Part shown: one piece after another, positions 1 through 6,139 of the stretch
Position numbering within the stretch: the first letter of the stretch is position 1
Layout: the number at the start of each line of letters is the position of its first letter
Assembly (NCBI GenBank): GCA_018364485.1
Contig: JAGZLX010000065.1
Coordinates: 1 to 8,668, forward strand
From: Granulicatella adiacens
Lineage (GTDB): Bacteria > Bacillota > Bacilli > Lactobacillales > Aerococcaceae
Direction of reading: 5' to 3'
Length of the DNA: 8,668 bases
Program-made: the position numbers and the translations under genes
The notes under the pieces: model-generated
Databases searched by the model: none
Seen by the model: only the letters and a program-made list of their open reading frames with translations
What the model was told of the DNA's origin: nothing

Positions 1-1
1 T

Positions 2-217
2 AATATTCATTATGGTACTCTTTTGCGTAGTGTGGAGGGCATTAATCCCAGAATATTAGCTCAACGATTACATGATTTTGAGCAAGAAGGTATTTTATCA
101 AGAAAAGTTTTACCGACATCACCTCCACAGGTTGAATATAAAATGACAAACAAAGGTATAGCTCTAAGAAGTATCGTTGAAGAAATGAAAAAATGGGAAA
201 AAACTTATGGTGATTAA
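2..217 (+). CDS. HxlR-family transcriptional regulator, C-terminal part (5' end outside window)
   Basis: Read in frame from the left edge, the visible 71 residues run from NIHYGTLLRS to the stop at 215-217 and have the HxlR pattern. The end of the winged helix-turn-helix is visible (INPRILAQRLHDFEQEGILSR, compare 'IS.K.L..RL..LE..G...R'). It is followed by the wing segment VLPTSPPQVEYKMTNKG and a final helix (IVEEMKKWEKTYG). HxlR proteins are dimeric DNA-binding regulators of about 100-120 residues, often redox- or aldehyde-responsive (YodB, CatR, HxlR of Bacillus subtilis). Roughly the first 35-45 residues, where a sensing cysteine would sit, are outside the window. The gene looks intact to its stop, and no clear terminator follows it. 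An internal TTG at 23 is not a credible start because the HTH would be truncated. The family call is firm; the target genes cannot be told from here. Confidence 0.85.
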   Translation, partial: NIHYGTLLRSVEGINPRILAQRLHDFEQEGILSRKVLPTSPPQVEYKMTNKGIALRSIVEEMKKWEKTYGD

Positions 218-420
218 ATAGAATTTATATGGTTAATTACTAATATTTTTATTGTTTCTGGATTTATATTTTGTAGTGGGTAAACACTTAAGCAAAAACA
301 AGAAGTTTAAAATAGTCTAAATAATATTGTGAATTTTAGGTATAGATTTGTTAAATCTGCGTATTTTATAGTTAAAAGACGCACCGTTCAGATAATCTTA
401 GTAAAGGTTAAATGAAGTGT

Positions 421-444
421 TATTTTCAGAAAAATCTGAAAATA
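421..444. promoter_or_regulatory. Perfect 24-bp palindrome resembling two overlapping CodY boxes
   Basis: The two arms TATTTTCAGA (421-430) and TCTGAAAATA (435-444) are exact reverse complements around AAAA. The first 15 bases (421-435) match the published CodY consensus AATTTTCWGAAAATT at 13 of 15 positions. The last 15 (430-444) match at 11 of 15. The two 15-mers overlap by 6 bases, an arrangement reported for strong CodY sites in Bacillus and relatives. CodY is the GTP/branched-chain amino acid sensor of Firmicutes. The element lies about 70 bases upstream of the proposed deoD -35, so what it controls is unclear. Alternatives are another operator, or a hairpin: a T-rich run at 457-462 follows at some distance, which is poor for a terminator. 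Confidence 0.5.
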
Positions 445-512
445 GAGTATTAAAGATTTTTTAAATTTATTCAAACAAAAGCTATTGTAACCATTAAGTA
501 AACCTTTTTAAG

Positions 513-541
513 TTTTCATAGTTGTACTTTTATAGTAGAAT
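513..541 (+). promoter_or_regulatory. Probable sigma-A promoter of deoD-ctpA-lepB
   Basis: A -35-like TTTTCA (513-518) and a -10-like TAGAAT (536-541) are separated by 17 bases. This would start transcription near 548, about 40 bases before deoD. Both boxes are imperfect, and overlapping AT-rich hexamers (TATAGT, 531-536) are possible alternatives. Confidence 0.5.
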
Positions 542-587
542 AGTAAATATATCAATAACGGGGTTTCCCATAAAAGGAGAATAAAAA

Positions 588-1292
588 ATGAGTGTTCATA
601 TTAATGCTACAAAAGGCCAAGTTGCTGAATCAGTTTTAATGCCAGGAGATCCATTGCGTGCAAAATTTATTGCTGAACATTATTTAACAGAAGTAGAACA
701 ATACAATGCAGTCCGTAACATGTTTGGTTACACTGGTTTGTATAAAGGTCAACGTGTATCTGTTCAAGGTAGTGGGATGGGGATTCCATCTATTATGATT
801 TATGCGAACGAACTGTTCACTGAGTTTGGCGCAGAACGCATCATCCGTATCGGTTCTGCCGGCGGTATGCAAGAAGATGTTAAAGTTCGTGATATCGTTT
901 TAGCACAAGGAGCTACAACAGATTCATCAATTTTCAACAACATTTTCCAAAACCAAGTAACTTTTGCTCCAATCGCAAGCTTTAACTTATTAGATAAAGC
1001 GTATCATTTAGCAAAAGACCGTGGTGTTGGCGTTCACGTAGGGAATGTATTGTCTTCTGACCGTTTCTATAACGCTGAATTAGACAAGAAGAAATTAATG
1101 GATTACGGAATGCTTTGTGTGGAAATGGAAGCTGCAGGATTATATGCTTTAGCGGCTCAACACAAAAAAGAAGCATTAGCAATTCTTACAATTAGTGACC
1201 ACCTATTAACAGGTGAAGAAACGACTGCACAAGAACGTGAACAAACATTTAATGATATGATGGAAATCGCGTTGGAAACTGTACGTGCATAA
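588..1292 (+). CDS. deoD: Purine nucleoside phosphorylase, DeoD type
   Basis: This enzyme splits purine (deoxy)nucleosides with phosphate into free base and (deoxy)ribose-1-phosphate in the cytoplasmic purine salvage pathway. The 234-residue product has the usual length of the hexameric DeoD family. Residues known from E. coli PNP are all in place: His4, Gly20 and Arg24 (MPGDPLR), Arg43, Arg87 and Ser90 (RIGSAGG), Phe160, the VEMEAAG ribose-binding motif (178-184), the catalytic Asp204 in TISDH, and Arg217. Asp204 is the residue that distinguishes the broad-specificity (6-oxo and 6-amino purine) enzymes. The start is supported by AAGGAG at 574-579, eight bases ahead of the ATG. It is the first gene of an apparent operon; ctpA begins 27 bases after its stop with no terminator between. 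No other nucleoside catabolism genes (deoC, pdp, drm) are in the window, so a salvage role independent of a deo operon is likely. Confidence 0.97.
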   Translation: MSVHINATKGQVAESVLMPGDPLRAKFIAEHYLTEVEQYNAVRNMFGYTGLYKGQRVSVQGSGMGIPSIMIYANELFTEFGAERIIRIGSAGGMQEDVKVRDIVLAQGATTDSSIFNNIFQNQVTFAPIASFNLLDKAYHLAKDRGVGVHVGNVLSSDRFYNAELDKKKLMDYGMLCVEMEAAGLYALAAQHKKEALAILTISDHLLTGEETTAQEREQTFNDMMEIALETVRA

Positions 1293-1319
1293 ATTTTGAA
1301 GTAGAAAGAAGGAACCCGA

Positions 1320-2822
1320 ATGGGAAATAATCCAAAACCTCAAGGTGCTGTTCAAAACGGTCTTGAGTCAAAAAAAGTTTCCGTTTGGATATTATTTTTA
1401 GCAGTATTATTAACGGGAGTATTTACTTATTTTGGAACGAGCTATGCTGCTCGAACTTCACAAAATCAAGTTGCTCAATCTGAGGCAAAAAATGATTCAA
1501 ATAGTGATTCTGTTGCACCAAGTGGTGATCTTACAAATGAAGATTTAAAAAAACTAGAACTTGTATATGACACACTTGTGAATGGTTATGTTGATAAAAA
1601 CATTAATAAAGATGATCTTATAAACGGAGCCTTAAAAGGAATGGCAGAGGCTACAGGAGATCCATATACGAACTATTTAGTGAACGATGAAACTGCTGCT
1701 ATCGATGAAACAATGACAGGTTCATTTGGAGGAATCGGTGCGGAATTACGTTCTGAAAATAACCGTGTCATCATTAGTAACACACGTGAAGGAACTCCAT
1801 CTCAAAAGATTGGCCTTCAAGAAAATGACGTTATTTTAAAAGTTGATGGCGAAGACATGGAAGGTAAAAGTATTTCTTATGTTGTATCTAAAGTTCGCGG
1901 TGAAGTCGGAACAGATGTAACCTTAACAATCCAACGTGGCACACAAGAGCTAGAAGTGAAGATTACTCGAGCTAAAATTGCCATTGAAACGGTTAAAGGA
2001 ACTGTGGATTCAACAGATTCGACAATCGGTCATGTTCAAATCAACTCATTTGCTAAAAACACAGCGAAAGAAGTTGAAAAAGCCGTAACAGATTTACGTG
2101 AAAAAGGCGTTAAGAAATTTATCTTCGACGTGCGTTATAATCCTGGTGGTTTATTAGATCAAGCGATTATGATTGCGAATATGTTTTTAGATGAAGGAAA
2201 AACAATTCTTAATGTTGAAAATCGTGATGGACAAATTAAGTCTTATAAAGCTTCTAAAGACTATGGTACGTTCAAGATTACTGAACCATACGTATTACTT
2301 GTAAATGAAGGTAGTGCTTCTGCTTCTGAAATTTTAGCCGCAGCCTTGAAAGAGTCTGCAGATGCAAAATTAATCGGTACGAAGACTTATGGTAAAGGAA
2401 CCGTTCAGTCAGTAATTGAAGTTGGCGATAACGCTGAATTGAAATACACGATAGCAAAATGGTTAACACCAAACAAAACATGGATTCATAAAACAGGTAT
2501 CGAACCAACTGAAGAAGTTTCAATGCCAGATTATTACAACATCACAATTATTGACACACGTGAAGTTGTTAAAGAAGGCGCCGTTTCTGACAATGTAAAA
2601 ACAATCGAAAAAATTCTAAAAGGATTAGGATATGACGTTACAGCAGATGGATACTTCGATAGTAAAACAACTGAAGCTGTAAAAGAATTCCAAAAATCAA
2701 AAGGATTATCAGAAACTGGCGAAGTAGATGAAAAAACTGGTACAGCATTAATGAGTGCAATCCGTGATGCGCTAAAAGCAAACGATACTCAATATAAAGC
2801 TGCTGTGAAGGCTTTACAATAA
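1320..2822 (+). CDS. ctpA: Membrane-anchored carboxyl-terminal processing protease, peptidase family S41, with C-terminal peptidoglycan-binding domain
   Basis: This is a serine protease of the Ctp/Prc family that acts outside the membrane and trims C-termini of envelope proteins. The 500-residue order is: a short cytoplasmic tail; a hydrophobic signal anchor at about 20-44 (VSVWILFLAVLLTGVFTYFG); a low-complexity N/S-rich linker at 46-70; a PDZ domain at about 130-217 (GSFGGIGAEL, GLQENDVILKVDG); and an S41 domain at about 230-400. The catalytic Ser334 lies in NEGSASASEI and Lys359 in TYGKGTVQ, exactly 25 residues apart as in Prc and CtpB, with Gln363 completing the S-K-Q set. Residues 425-478 form a PG_binding_1 domain (IEKILKGLGYDVTADGYFD, then AVKEFQKSKGL). 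This architecture is standard for Bacilli. The ATG is preceded by AAGGA at 1309-1313. It sits between deoD and lepB with short gaps, so it is probably co-transcribed. The physiological substrate cannot be inferred. Confidence 0.95.
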   Translation: MGNNPKPQGAVQNGLESKKVSVWILFLAVLLTGVFTYFGTSYAARTSQNQVAQSEAKNDSNSDSVAPSGDLTNEDLKKLELVYDTLVNGYVDKNINKDDLINGALKGMAEATGDPYTNYLVNDETAAIDETMTGSFGGIGAELRSENNRVIISNTREGTPSQKIGLQENDVILKVDGEDMEGKSISYVVSKVRGEVGTDVTLTIQRGTQELEVKITRAKIAIETVKGTVDSTDSTIGHVQINSFAKNTAKEVEKAVTDLREKGVKKFIFDVRYNPGGLLDQAIMIANMFLDEGKTILNVENRDGQIKSYKASKDYGTFKITEPYVLLVNEGSASASEILAAALKESADAKLIGTKTYGKGTVQSVIEVGDNAELKYTIAKWLTPNKTWIHKTGIEPTEEVSMPDYYNITIIDTREVVKEGAVSDNVKTIEKILKGLGYDVTADGYFDSKTTEAVKEFQKSKGLSETGEVDEKTGTALMSAIRDALKANDTQYKAAVKALQ

Positions 2823-2823
2823 T

Positions 2824-2831
2824 AAAGGAGG
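2824..2831 (+). promoter_or_regulatory. Ribosome binding site that decides the lepB start
   Basis: AAAGGAGG (2824-2831) directly touches the ATG at 2832, leaving no spacer, but stands 6 bases before the in-frame ATG at 2838. The second ATG is therefore the more likely start, and the longer reading would add only Met-Gly. Confidence 0.7.
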
Positions 2832-2837
2832 ATGGGA

Positions 2838-3488
2838 ATGTACGAAGAAAACCAAGTGGAAAATTCGACCCTGTCTTCTATTGAAGAGAGAATGAACTCT
2901 CGTAAGAATAAAGGGGATGAACCTAAGAAAAAACATCCGATTTTAGAAGAAATTCTTAGCTGGATTTGGTCTATTGCCGTTGCAAGTGTCATTATGGCGA
3001 TTCTCTACTTCTTTGTGGGTCGTCCGTTTACAGTCAGTGGGCAATCGATGTACCCAACGCTTCATAATGGAGATCATATGATTATGTCTAAACTTGGTGG
3101 TATTAACCGTTTTGACGTGGTTGTATTGCAAGCTCCAGACGAAGATAAAGAATATATCAAACGTGTCATCGGAATGCCTGGTGATACGGTTGAAGTGAAA
3201 AATGGTGTTCTATATATTAACGGAAAAGAAGTGGAGCAACCATTTATTAACACAAATAATGATAAGAAGACAGTCTTCATCGATGATTTCACATTGAAAG
3301 AGTTAACTGGAGAGGACAAGGTTCCTGAAGGAAAATACTTTGTAATGGGAGACAATCGAGGCGTTTCAAAAGATAGTCGAATGATCGGATTTATTGATAA
3401 GTCTGCCATTGAAGGAAAAGCCGTATTTACAGTATGGCCGCTTAACCGTATTGGCGGATTAAAAGACTATTCATATTTATATCAATAG
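2838..3488 (+). CDS. lepB: Signal peptidase I (type I leader peptidase)
   Basis: This membrane-bound Ser/Lys protease (family S26) removes N-terminal signal peptides from exported preproteins on the outer face of the membrane. The 216-residue product has a charged cytoplasmic N-terminus (about 1-36). One transmembrane segment follows at about 39-61 (ILSWIWSIAVASVIMAILYF), then the conserved boxes: box B SGQSMYPTL with nucleophile Ser70, box D YIKRVIGMPGD with general base Lys108, and box E GDNRGVSKDSRMIG at about 171-184. A single N-terminal transmembrane segment and this length are typical of Gram-positive SipS-type enzymes rather than the longer E. coli LepB. The gene follows ctpA after 15 bases and ends the operon at a terminator. 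Placing two envelope-processing proteases together is functionally sensible, but joint regulation is only inferred. Other signal peptidase paralogues may exist elsewhere in the genome. Confidence 0.95.
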   Translation: MYEENQVENSTLSSIEERMNSRKNKGDEPKKKHPILEEILSWIWSIAVASVIMAILYFFVGRPFTVSGQSMYPTLHNGDHMIMSKLGGINRFDVVVLQAPDEDKEYIKRVIGMPGDTVEVKNGVLYINGKEVEQPFINTNNDKKTVFIDDFTLKELTGEDKVPEGKYFVMGDNRGVSKDSRMIGFIDKSAIEGKAVFTVWPLNRIGGLKDYSYLYQ

Positions 3489-3493
3489 AGAGT

Positions 3494-3524
3494 AAAGAGG
3501 CAGATTTCTGTCTCTTTTTCTTTT
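3494..3524 (+). terminator. Intrinsic terminator after lepB
   Basis: A stem of AAAGAGGCAG (3494-3503) pairs with CTGTCTCTTT (3508-3517), with one G-U pair and a four-base loop. It runs into TTTTT-C-TTTT (3515-3524). It lies six bases after the lepB stop and closes the deoD-ctpA-lepB unit. Confidence 0.88.
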
Positions 3525-3565
3525 GCATGTAGAATAACTATGGTTAGAAAACGATTTCATTATTG

Positions 3566-3594
3566 TTGACTTTCTATCGAAATATGCGTAAAAT
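3566..3594 (+). promoter_or_regulatory. Sigma-A promoter of the mgtC-family gene
   Basis: TTGACT (3566-3571) and TAAAAT (3589-3594) are separated by an ideal 17 bases, giving a start near 3601, about 24 bases before the ATG. The leader is too short to hold a magnesium riboswitch. Confidence 0.8.
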
Positions 3595-3624
3595 AGGAAG
3601 GTACATTTTTAAAGGAGGAAGAGT

Positions 3625-4326
3625 ATGGATCAAATTTTTGTGCGTTCATTTGACGCGATGTTAGAACTTAGACATTTTACATCGATTATCCTCGCATGTG
3701 TTTGCGGACTGTTAATTGGATACGAACGAAAAGCCAGAAATAAACAAGCCGGTGTTAAAACCCACGTTATTGTTTGTTTAACTTCCGCCTTGATGATGAT
3801 TATTTCCAAAGAAGCGTTTCTTGATACTCATGACTTTGATTCAACACGTGTCGCAGCACAAATCGTTAGTGGTATTTCCTTCATAGGTGGGGGAATTATC
3901 TTCATGCGTGACAAGAAAATCAGTGGACTAACAACGGCTGCTGGTATTTGGGCGACTTCCGGTATCGGTATGGCGATTGGTGGAGGATTATGGTTCTTTG
4001 GCCTTGTATGTAGTATTTTCGTCATGTTGATTCAGTGGTTAACGCACGACTTTACAAAACAACACCAAATTTATCAAGCAAGTATTAACGGAACAGTAGG
4101 AGACATCTCACTTGTTCATGATATTTATCAATATTGCGATTTAAAACAATACCAAATCGCGAATGTTGATGTAAAAGATATCGGCGGCAAATATGAAATT
4201 AATATTCAGATTGAAAATGATAAACAAATCTCAATTGATGATATTGAAGCAACGATTAGAGAACGACATATTGACTTTAAGATTAAGAAAGTGAAGTTTA
4301 AGTCGTCAGAAAATAATCCACAATAA
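3625..4326 (+). CDS. MgtC/SapB family membrane protein
   Basis: The 233-residue protein has the MgtC/SapB N-terminal membrane domain. Helices lie at about 17-33, 47-62, 75-94 and 104-137. They carry the family signature GLLIGYERKARNKQAGVKTH (28-47), with the conserved E-R pair, and later GISFIGGGIIF (83-93) and GLTTAAGIWATSGIGMAIGGG (101-121). A soluble ACT-like C-terminal domain at about 150-225 follows (repeated beta-alpha-beta pattern, ending IKKVKFK). MgtC itself is a Salmonella virulence factor that inhibits the F1Fo ATP synthase and supports growth at low magnesium. Most Gram-positive homologues, such as YhiD/SapB-like proteins, have no established function and are usually annotated as putative Mg2+ transporters without proof. 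Its own promoter and terminator make it monocistronic. AAAGGAGG at 3611-3618 lies six bases before the ATG, so expression could be strong. Family assignment is firm; function is open. Confidence 0.92.
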   Translation: MDQIFVRSFDAMLELRHFTSIILACVCGLLIGYERKARNKQAGVKTHVIVCLTSALMMIISKEAFLDTHDFDSTRVAAQIVSGISFIGGGIIFMRDKKISGLTTAAGIWATSGIGMAIGGGLWFFGLVCSIFVMLIQWLTHDFTKQHQIYQASINGTVGDISLVHDIYQYCDLKQYQIANVDVKDIGGKYEINIQIENDKQISIDDIEATIRERHIDFKIKKVKFKSSENNPQ

Positions 4327-4330
4327 TGGT

Positions 4331-4358
4331 GAGACTGGAGAAATTCAGTCTCTTTTTT
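4331..4358 (+). terminator. Intrinsic terminator after the mgtC-family gene
   Basis: GAGACTG (4331-4337) pairs perfectly with CAGTCTC (4346-4352) over an 8-base loop and is followed by six T residues (4353-4358). It begins four bases after the stop codon. Confidence 0.9.
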
Positions 4359-4374
4359 ATTTAACTTTGGTGTA

Positions 4375-4403
4375 TTGCCATTCCATTTCTAAATTGTTAA
4401 ACT
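4375..4403 (+). promoter_or_regulatory. Probable promoter of the nitroreductase gene
   Basis: TTGCCA (4375-4380) and TAAACT (4398-4403) are spaced by 17 bases, and a TG at 4395-4396 gives an extended -10 (TGtTAAACT). Predicted start near 4410, leaving a leader of about 38 bases. Confidence 0.6.
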
Positions 4404-4419
4404 AATGACATATATTGTT

Positions 4420-4432
4420 TGTAAATTTTACA
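4420..4432. promoter_or_regulatory. Operator-like inverted repeat in the nitroreductase leader
   Basis: TGTAAA-T-TTTACA (4420-4432) is a perfect 6-base inverted repeat around one base. It lies just downstream of the predicted transcription start and four bases upstream of the Shine-Dalgarno sequence. That is a typical repressor position. The protein that would bind is not identifiable from the site; in AT-rich DNA such a short palindrome can also arise by chance. Confidence 0.35.
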
Positions 4433-4435
4433 CTT

Positions 4436-4441
4436 AAGGAG
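4436..4441 (+). promoter_or_regulatory. Ribosome binding site that decides the nitroreductase start
   Basis: AAGGAG (4436-4441) is six bases before ATG 4448 and nine before ATG 4451. An in-frame TTG at 4415 lies upstream of this site, would read through it, and lacks its own Shine-Dalgarno sequence, so it is rejected as the start. Confidence 0.8.
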
Positions 4442-4447
4442 ATTTAT

Positions 4448-5104
4448 ATGATGAATAGAGAAGAAGTCGTTGCATTACAACATCAACGTTATGCTACTAA
4501 AAAATTTGACCCTGCACGTCGCATTTCTGATGAAGATTGGGCAGCACTTGTAGAAGTTGGTAGATTAGCTCCTTCTTCGCTTGGCTTTGAACCTTGGAAG
4601 ATGCTTTTATTAAATAACAAAGAAATGAAGCAAGATTTAAAATCAATGGCTTGGGGCGCTGTTTCAATGCTTGATGGTGCTAGTCATTTTGTGATTTATC
4701 TAGCTCGTAAAGGTGTAAACTATGAAACTCCTTATATCGAAAAATTAATGCAAGAAGTAAGACATAGAAGTTATGATCCCGATTCTGCTTATGCGCATCG
4801 TATTAAGAGTTTCCAAGAAAGTGATGCCAAGCTTAACGATGAACGTTCACTCTTTGACTGGGCAAGTAAACAAACGTATATCCAAATGACAAATATGATG
4901 AATGCGGCAGTTCTAATGGGGATAGATTCATGTCCAATCGAAGGATTCGATAAAGATAAAGTAGAAGCTTATTTAGAAGAAAAAGGCGTTCTGGATACAT
5001 CAGAATTTGGAGTATCTGTTATGTGTGCTTTTGGTTATAGAGACGAAGAGATTAAACCAAAAGTTCGTTGGAATACAGAAAGTATTTACGAAGTAATCGA
5101 CTAA
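4448..5104 (+). CDS. Nitroreductase-family NAD(P)H-dependent flavin oxidoreductase
   Basis: The 218-residue protein fits the FMN-binding nitroreductase fold, nearest in style to the NfsB/YfkO-type group. An N-terminal helix leads into RYATKKFDPARRIS (14-27), the FMN phosphate-contact region. It is followed by GRLAPSSLGFEPWK (38-51), which corresponds to the conserved 'APSS.N.QPW' flavin-binding loop, with Phe in place of the usual Asn-Gln. IDSCPIEGF (159-167) and the C-terminal GYRDEEIKPKVRW (196-208) complete the signature. Such enzymes are homodimeric and use NAD(P)H to reduce quinones, nitroaromatics or other electrophiles. The natural substrate cannot be read from the sequence. The gene stands alone between two terminators with its own promoter. 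A nearby inverted repeat suggests inducible control, but the HxlR-type regulator in this window is over 4 kb away and no link is visible. Confidence 0.9.
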   Translation: MMNREEVVALQHQRYATKKFDPARRISDEDWAALVEVGRLAPSSLGFEPWKMLLLNNKEMKQDLKSMAWGAVSMLDGASHFVIYLARKGVNYETPYIEKLMQEVRHRSYDPDSAYAHRIKSFQESDAKLNDERSLFDWASKQTYIQMTNMMNAAVLMGIDSCPIEGFDKDKVEAYLEEKGVLDTSEFGVSVMCAFGYRDEEIKPKVRWNTESIYEVID

Positions 5105-5122
5105 AATTTTTGCATATAAATG

Positions 5123-5168
5123 AAATCTCAGTGCAATGACAAGGAATTGTTGTTGTACTGAGATTTTT
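5123..5168 (+). terminator. Long-stem intrinsic terminator after the nitroreductase gene
   Basis: Bases 5123-5142 pair with 5147-5166. There are ten perfect pairs at the base (AAATCTCAGT with ACTGAGATTT), then ten more including three G-U pairs, closed by a GNRA-type tetraloop GGAA (5143-5146). T residues 5164-5168 form the tail. The left flank is less T-rich, so it probably works mainly on the + strand. Confidence 0.85.
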
Positions 5169-5211
5169 CGTTATAGGGATGAGGAAGAGAACGGAAAAAA
5201 GAATGAAAACA

Positions 5212-5220
5212 TGGTATAAT
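5212..5220 (+). promoter_or_regulatory. Extended -10 promoter of rbgA-rnhB
   Basis: TGgTATAAT (5212-5220) is a perfect extended -10. The region 17 bases upstream (CGGAAA, 5192-5197) does not resemble a -35, so the promoter probably relies on the extended motif. The expected start is near 5227, about 52 bases before rbgA. Confidence 0.7.
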
Positions 5221-5278
5221 GTTTGATGGTTCTATATGAATGATTTATTAAAGACCAAATAGAAAGGATTCGAAATTT

Positions 5279-6139
5279 ATGGCAACAATCCAATGGTTCC
5301 CTGGGCATATGGCCAAAGCGCGCCGGGAAGCAACAGAAAAATTAAAACTAGTCGATGTTGTGATTGAAATGGTGGATGCTCGTATTCCAGAATCAAGTCG
5401 CAATCCTATTATCGAAGAAATTAAAGGGCAAAAGAAACAGTTAATTTTATTAAACAAAGTAGATTTGGCAGATCCATCTCAAACAAAACGTTGGAATGAT
5501 TATTTTACTAGCCAAGGAATTAAAGTTCTTACAACTGAAGCTAAAGACGGAAAAGGGATTAAGCAAGTAAAGGCTGCGATTAAAGAATTAATGGCACCAG
5601 TCTTTGAAAAGAATCTAGAAAAAGGGATCCGTCCTAGACCGATTCGTTTAATGGTTCTTGGAATTCCAAACGTTGGGAAATCAACCTTTATTAACCGTAT
5701 GATTAATAAAAATCAAGCAGAAACAGCTAACCGTCCAGGGGTTACAAAGGGACAACGTTGGTTGAAAATCGGAAATGATTTTGAGTTATTAGATACACCA
5801 GGAATTCTATGGCCGAAGTTTGAAAGTGAAGAAGTTGGAAATAAGCTAGCGTTAACGGGAGCTATTAAAGATGCGCTCCTTCATATGGATGATATCGCAT
5901 TATTTGCTCTTAGTCAGTTTAAATTGGATTATCCAGAGTATTTAAAGAAAGCTTATCGATTAACGGATGATGATTTAGAACTCTCAAATGTAGATTTATT
6001 AATGTTAATTACAAAGAACTTAGGCTTTAAAGAAGATTATGAAAAGGCAAGTGAACGAATCGTGTTTGATATTCGTTCAGGGAAACTTGGTCGTTATACA
6101 TTAGACCAAGCGCCTGTATCGTTAACGGGGGAAGCATAA
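5279..6139 (+). CDS. rbgA: Ribosome biogenesis GTPase A (YlqF), 50S subunit assembly factor
   Basis: RbgA is a GTPase needed for late assembly of the 50S ribosomal subunit, where it promotes entry of late proteins such as L16. The 286-residue product starts IQWFPGHMAKARRE, and His10 corresponds to the catalytic His9 of B. subtilis RbgA. The GTPase motifs are circularly permuted, as expected for the YlqF/YawG group. G4 NKVD (59-62) and the G5 region TEAK (86-89) come before G1 GIPNVGKS (128-135), G2 PGVTKG (153-158) and G3 DTPG (172-175), which continues into ILWPKF. The C-terminal ANTAR-like helical RNA-binding domain covers about 195-286. AAGGA at 5264-5268 is 10 bases before the ATG, a slightly long spacing. 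The gene is followed directly by rnhB with a one-base overlap, the order also found in Bacillus. No missing motif or unusual feature was seen. Confidence 0.96.
   Translation: MATIQWFPGHMAKARREATEKLKLVDVVIEMVDARIPESSRNPIIEEIKGQKKQLILLNKVDLADPSQTKRWNDYFTSQGIKVLTTEAKDGKGIKQVKAAIKELMAPVFEKNLEKGIRPRPIRLMVLGIPNVGKSTFINRMINKNQAETANRPGVTKGQRWLKIGNDFELLDTPGILWPKFESEEVGNKLALTGAIKDALLHMDDIALFALSQFKLDYPEYLKKAYRLTDDDLELSNVDLLMLITKNLGFKEDYEKASERIVFDIRSGKLGRYTLDQAPVSLTGEA

Larger units (their letters stand above)
218..587. other. 370-base AT-rich intergenic region between hxlR-type gene and deoD
   Basis: No convincing gene is present. The stretch is clearly more AT-rich than the flanking genes. It contains a small perfect inverted repeat (AGATTT-GTT-AAATCT, 344-358), a perfect 24-base palindromic element (421-444, listed separately) and, at its right end, the likely deoD promoter and ribosome binding site. 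No strong terminator for the upstream regulator gene was found. The only start codon with a weak upstream purine run opens a 13-codon frame (412-453), which is judged insufficient to call a gene. Confidence 0.7.

Noticed and set aside
344..358. Perfect small inverted repeat AGATTT-GTT-AAATCT
   Set aside because: Six A/T-rich pairs without a T-tail or nearby promoter are common by chance in such sequence, so it is noted only in the intergenic entry.
412..453. 13-codon frame (MKCYF...) overlapping the 24-bp palindrome, possible leader peptide
   Set aside because: Only a weak AAAGG lies four bases upstream, no promoter is recognisable before it, and no U-tract follows the hairpin directly. In AT-rich DNA a frame this short is expected by chance.
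218..587. Possible purine or other riboswitch ahead of deoD
   Set aside because: No conserved purine riboswitch core or terminator/antiterminator pair could be recognised, and the predicted leader from 548 is only about 40 bases.
684..872. Minus-strand open frames inside deoD (684-872, 982-1182), ctpA (2278-2523) and rnhB (6348-6557, 6637-6831)
   Set aside because: They lie wholly within conserved genes on the other strand and show no recognisable domain, so they are shadow frames.
3074..3409. 111-residue open frame on the minus strand within lepB
   Set aside because: It is antisense to an intact, motif-complete signal peptidase gene, has no ribosome binding site of its own evident and no family motif.
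4415..4447. TTG start giving an 11-residue longer nitroreductase
   Set aside because: The extension would be translated through the Shine-Dalgarno sequence itself and has no upstream ribosome binding site; ATG 4448 is well placed.
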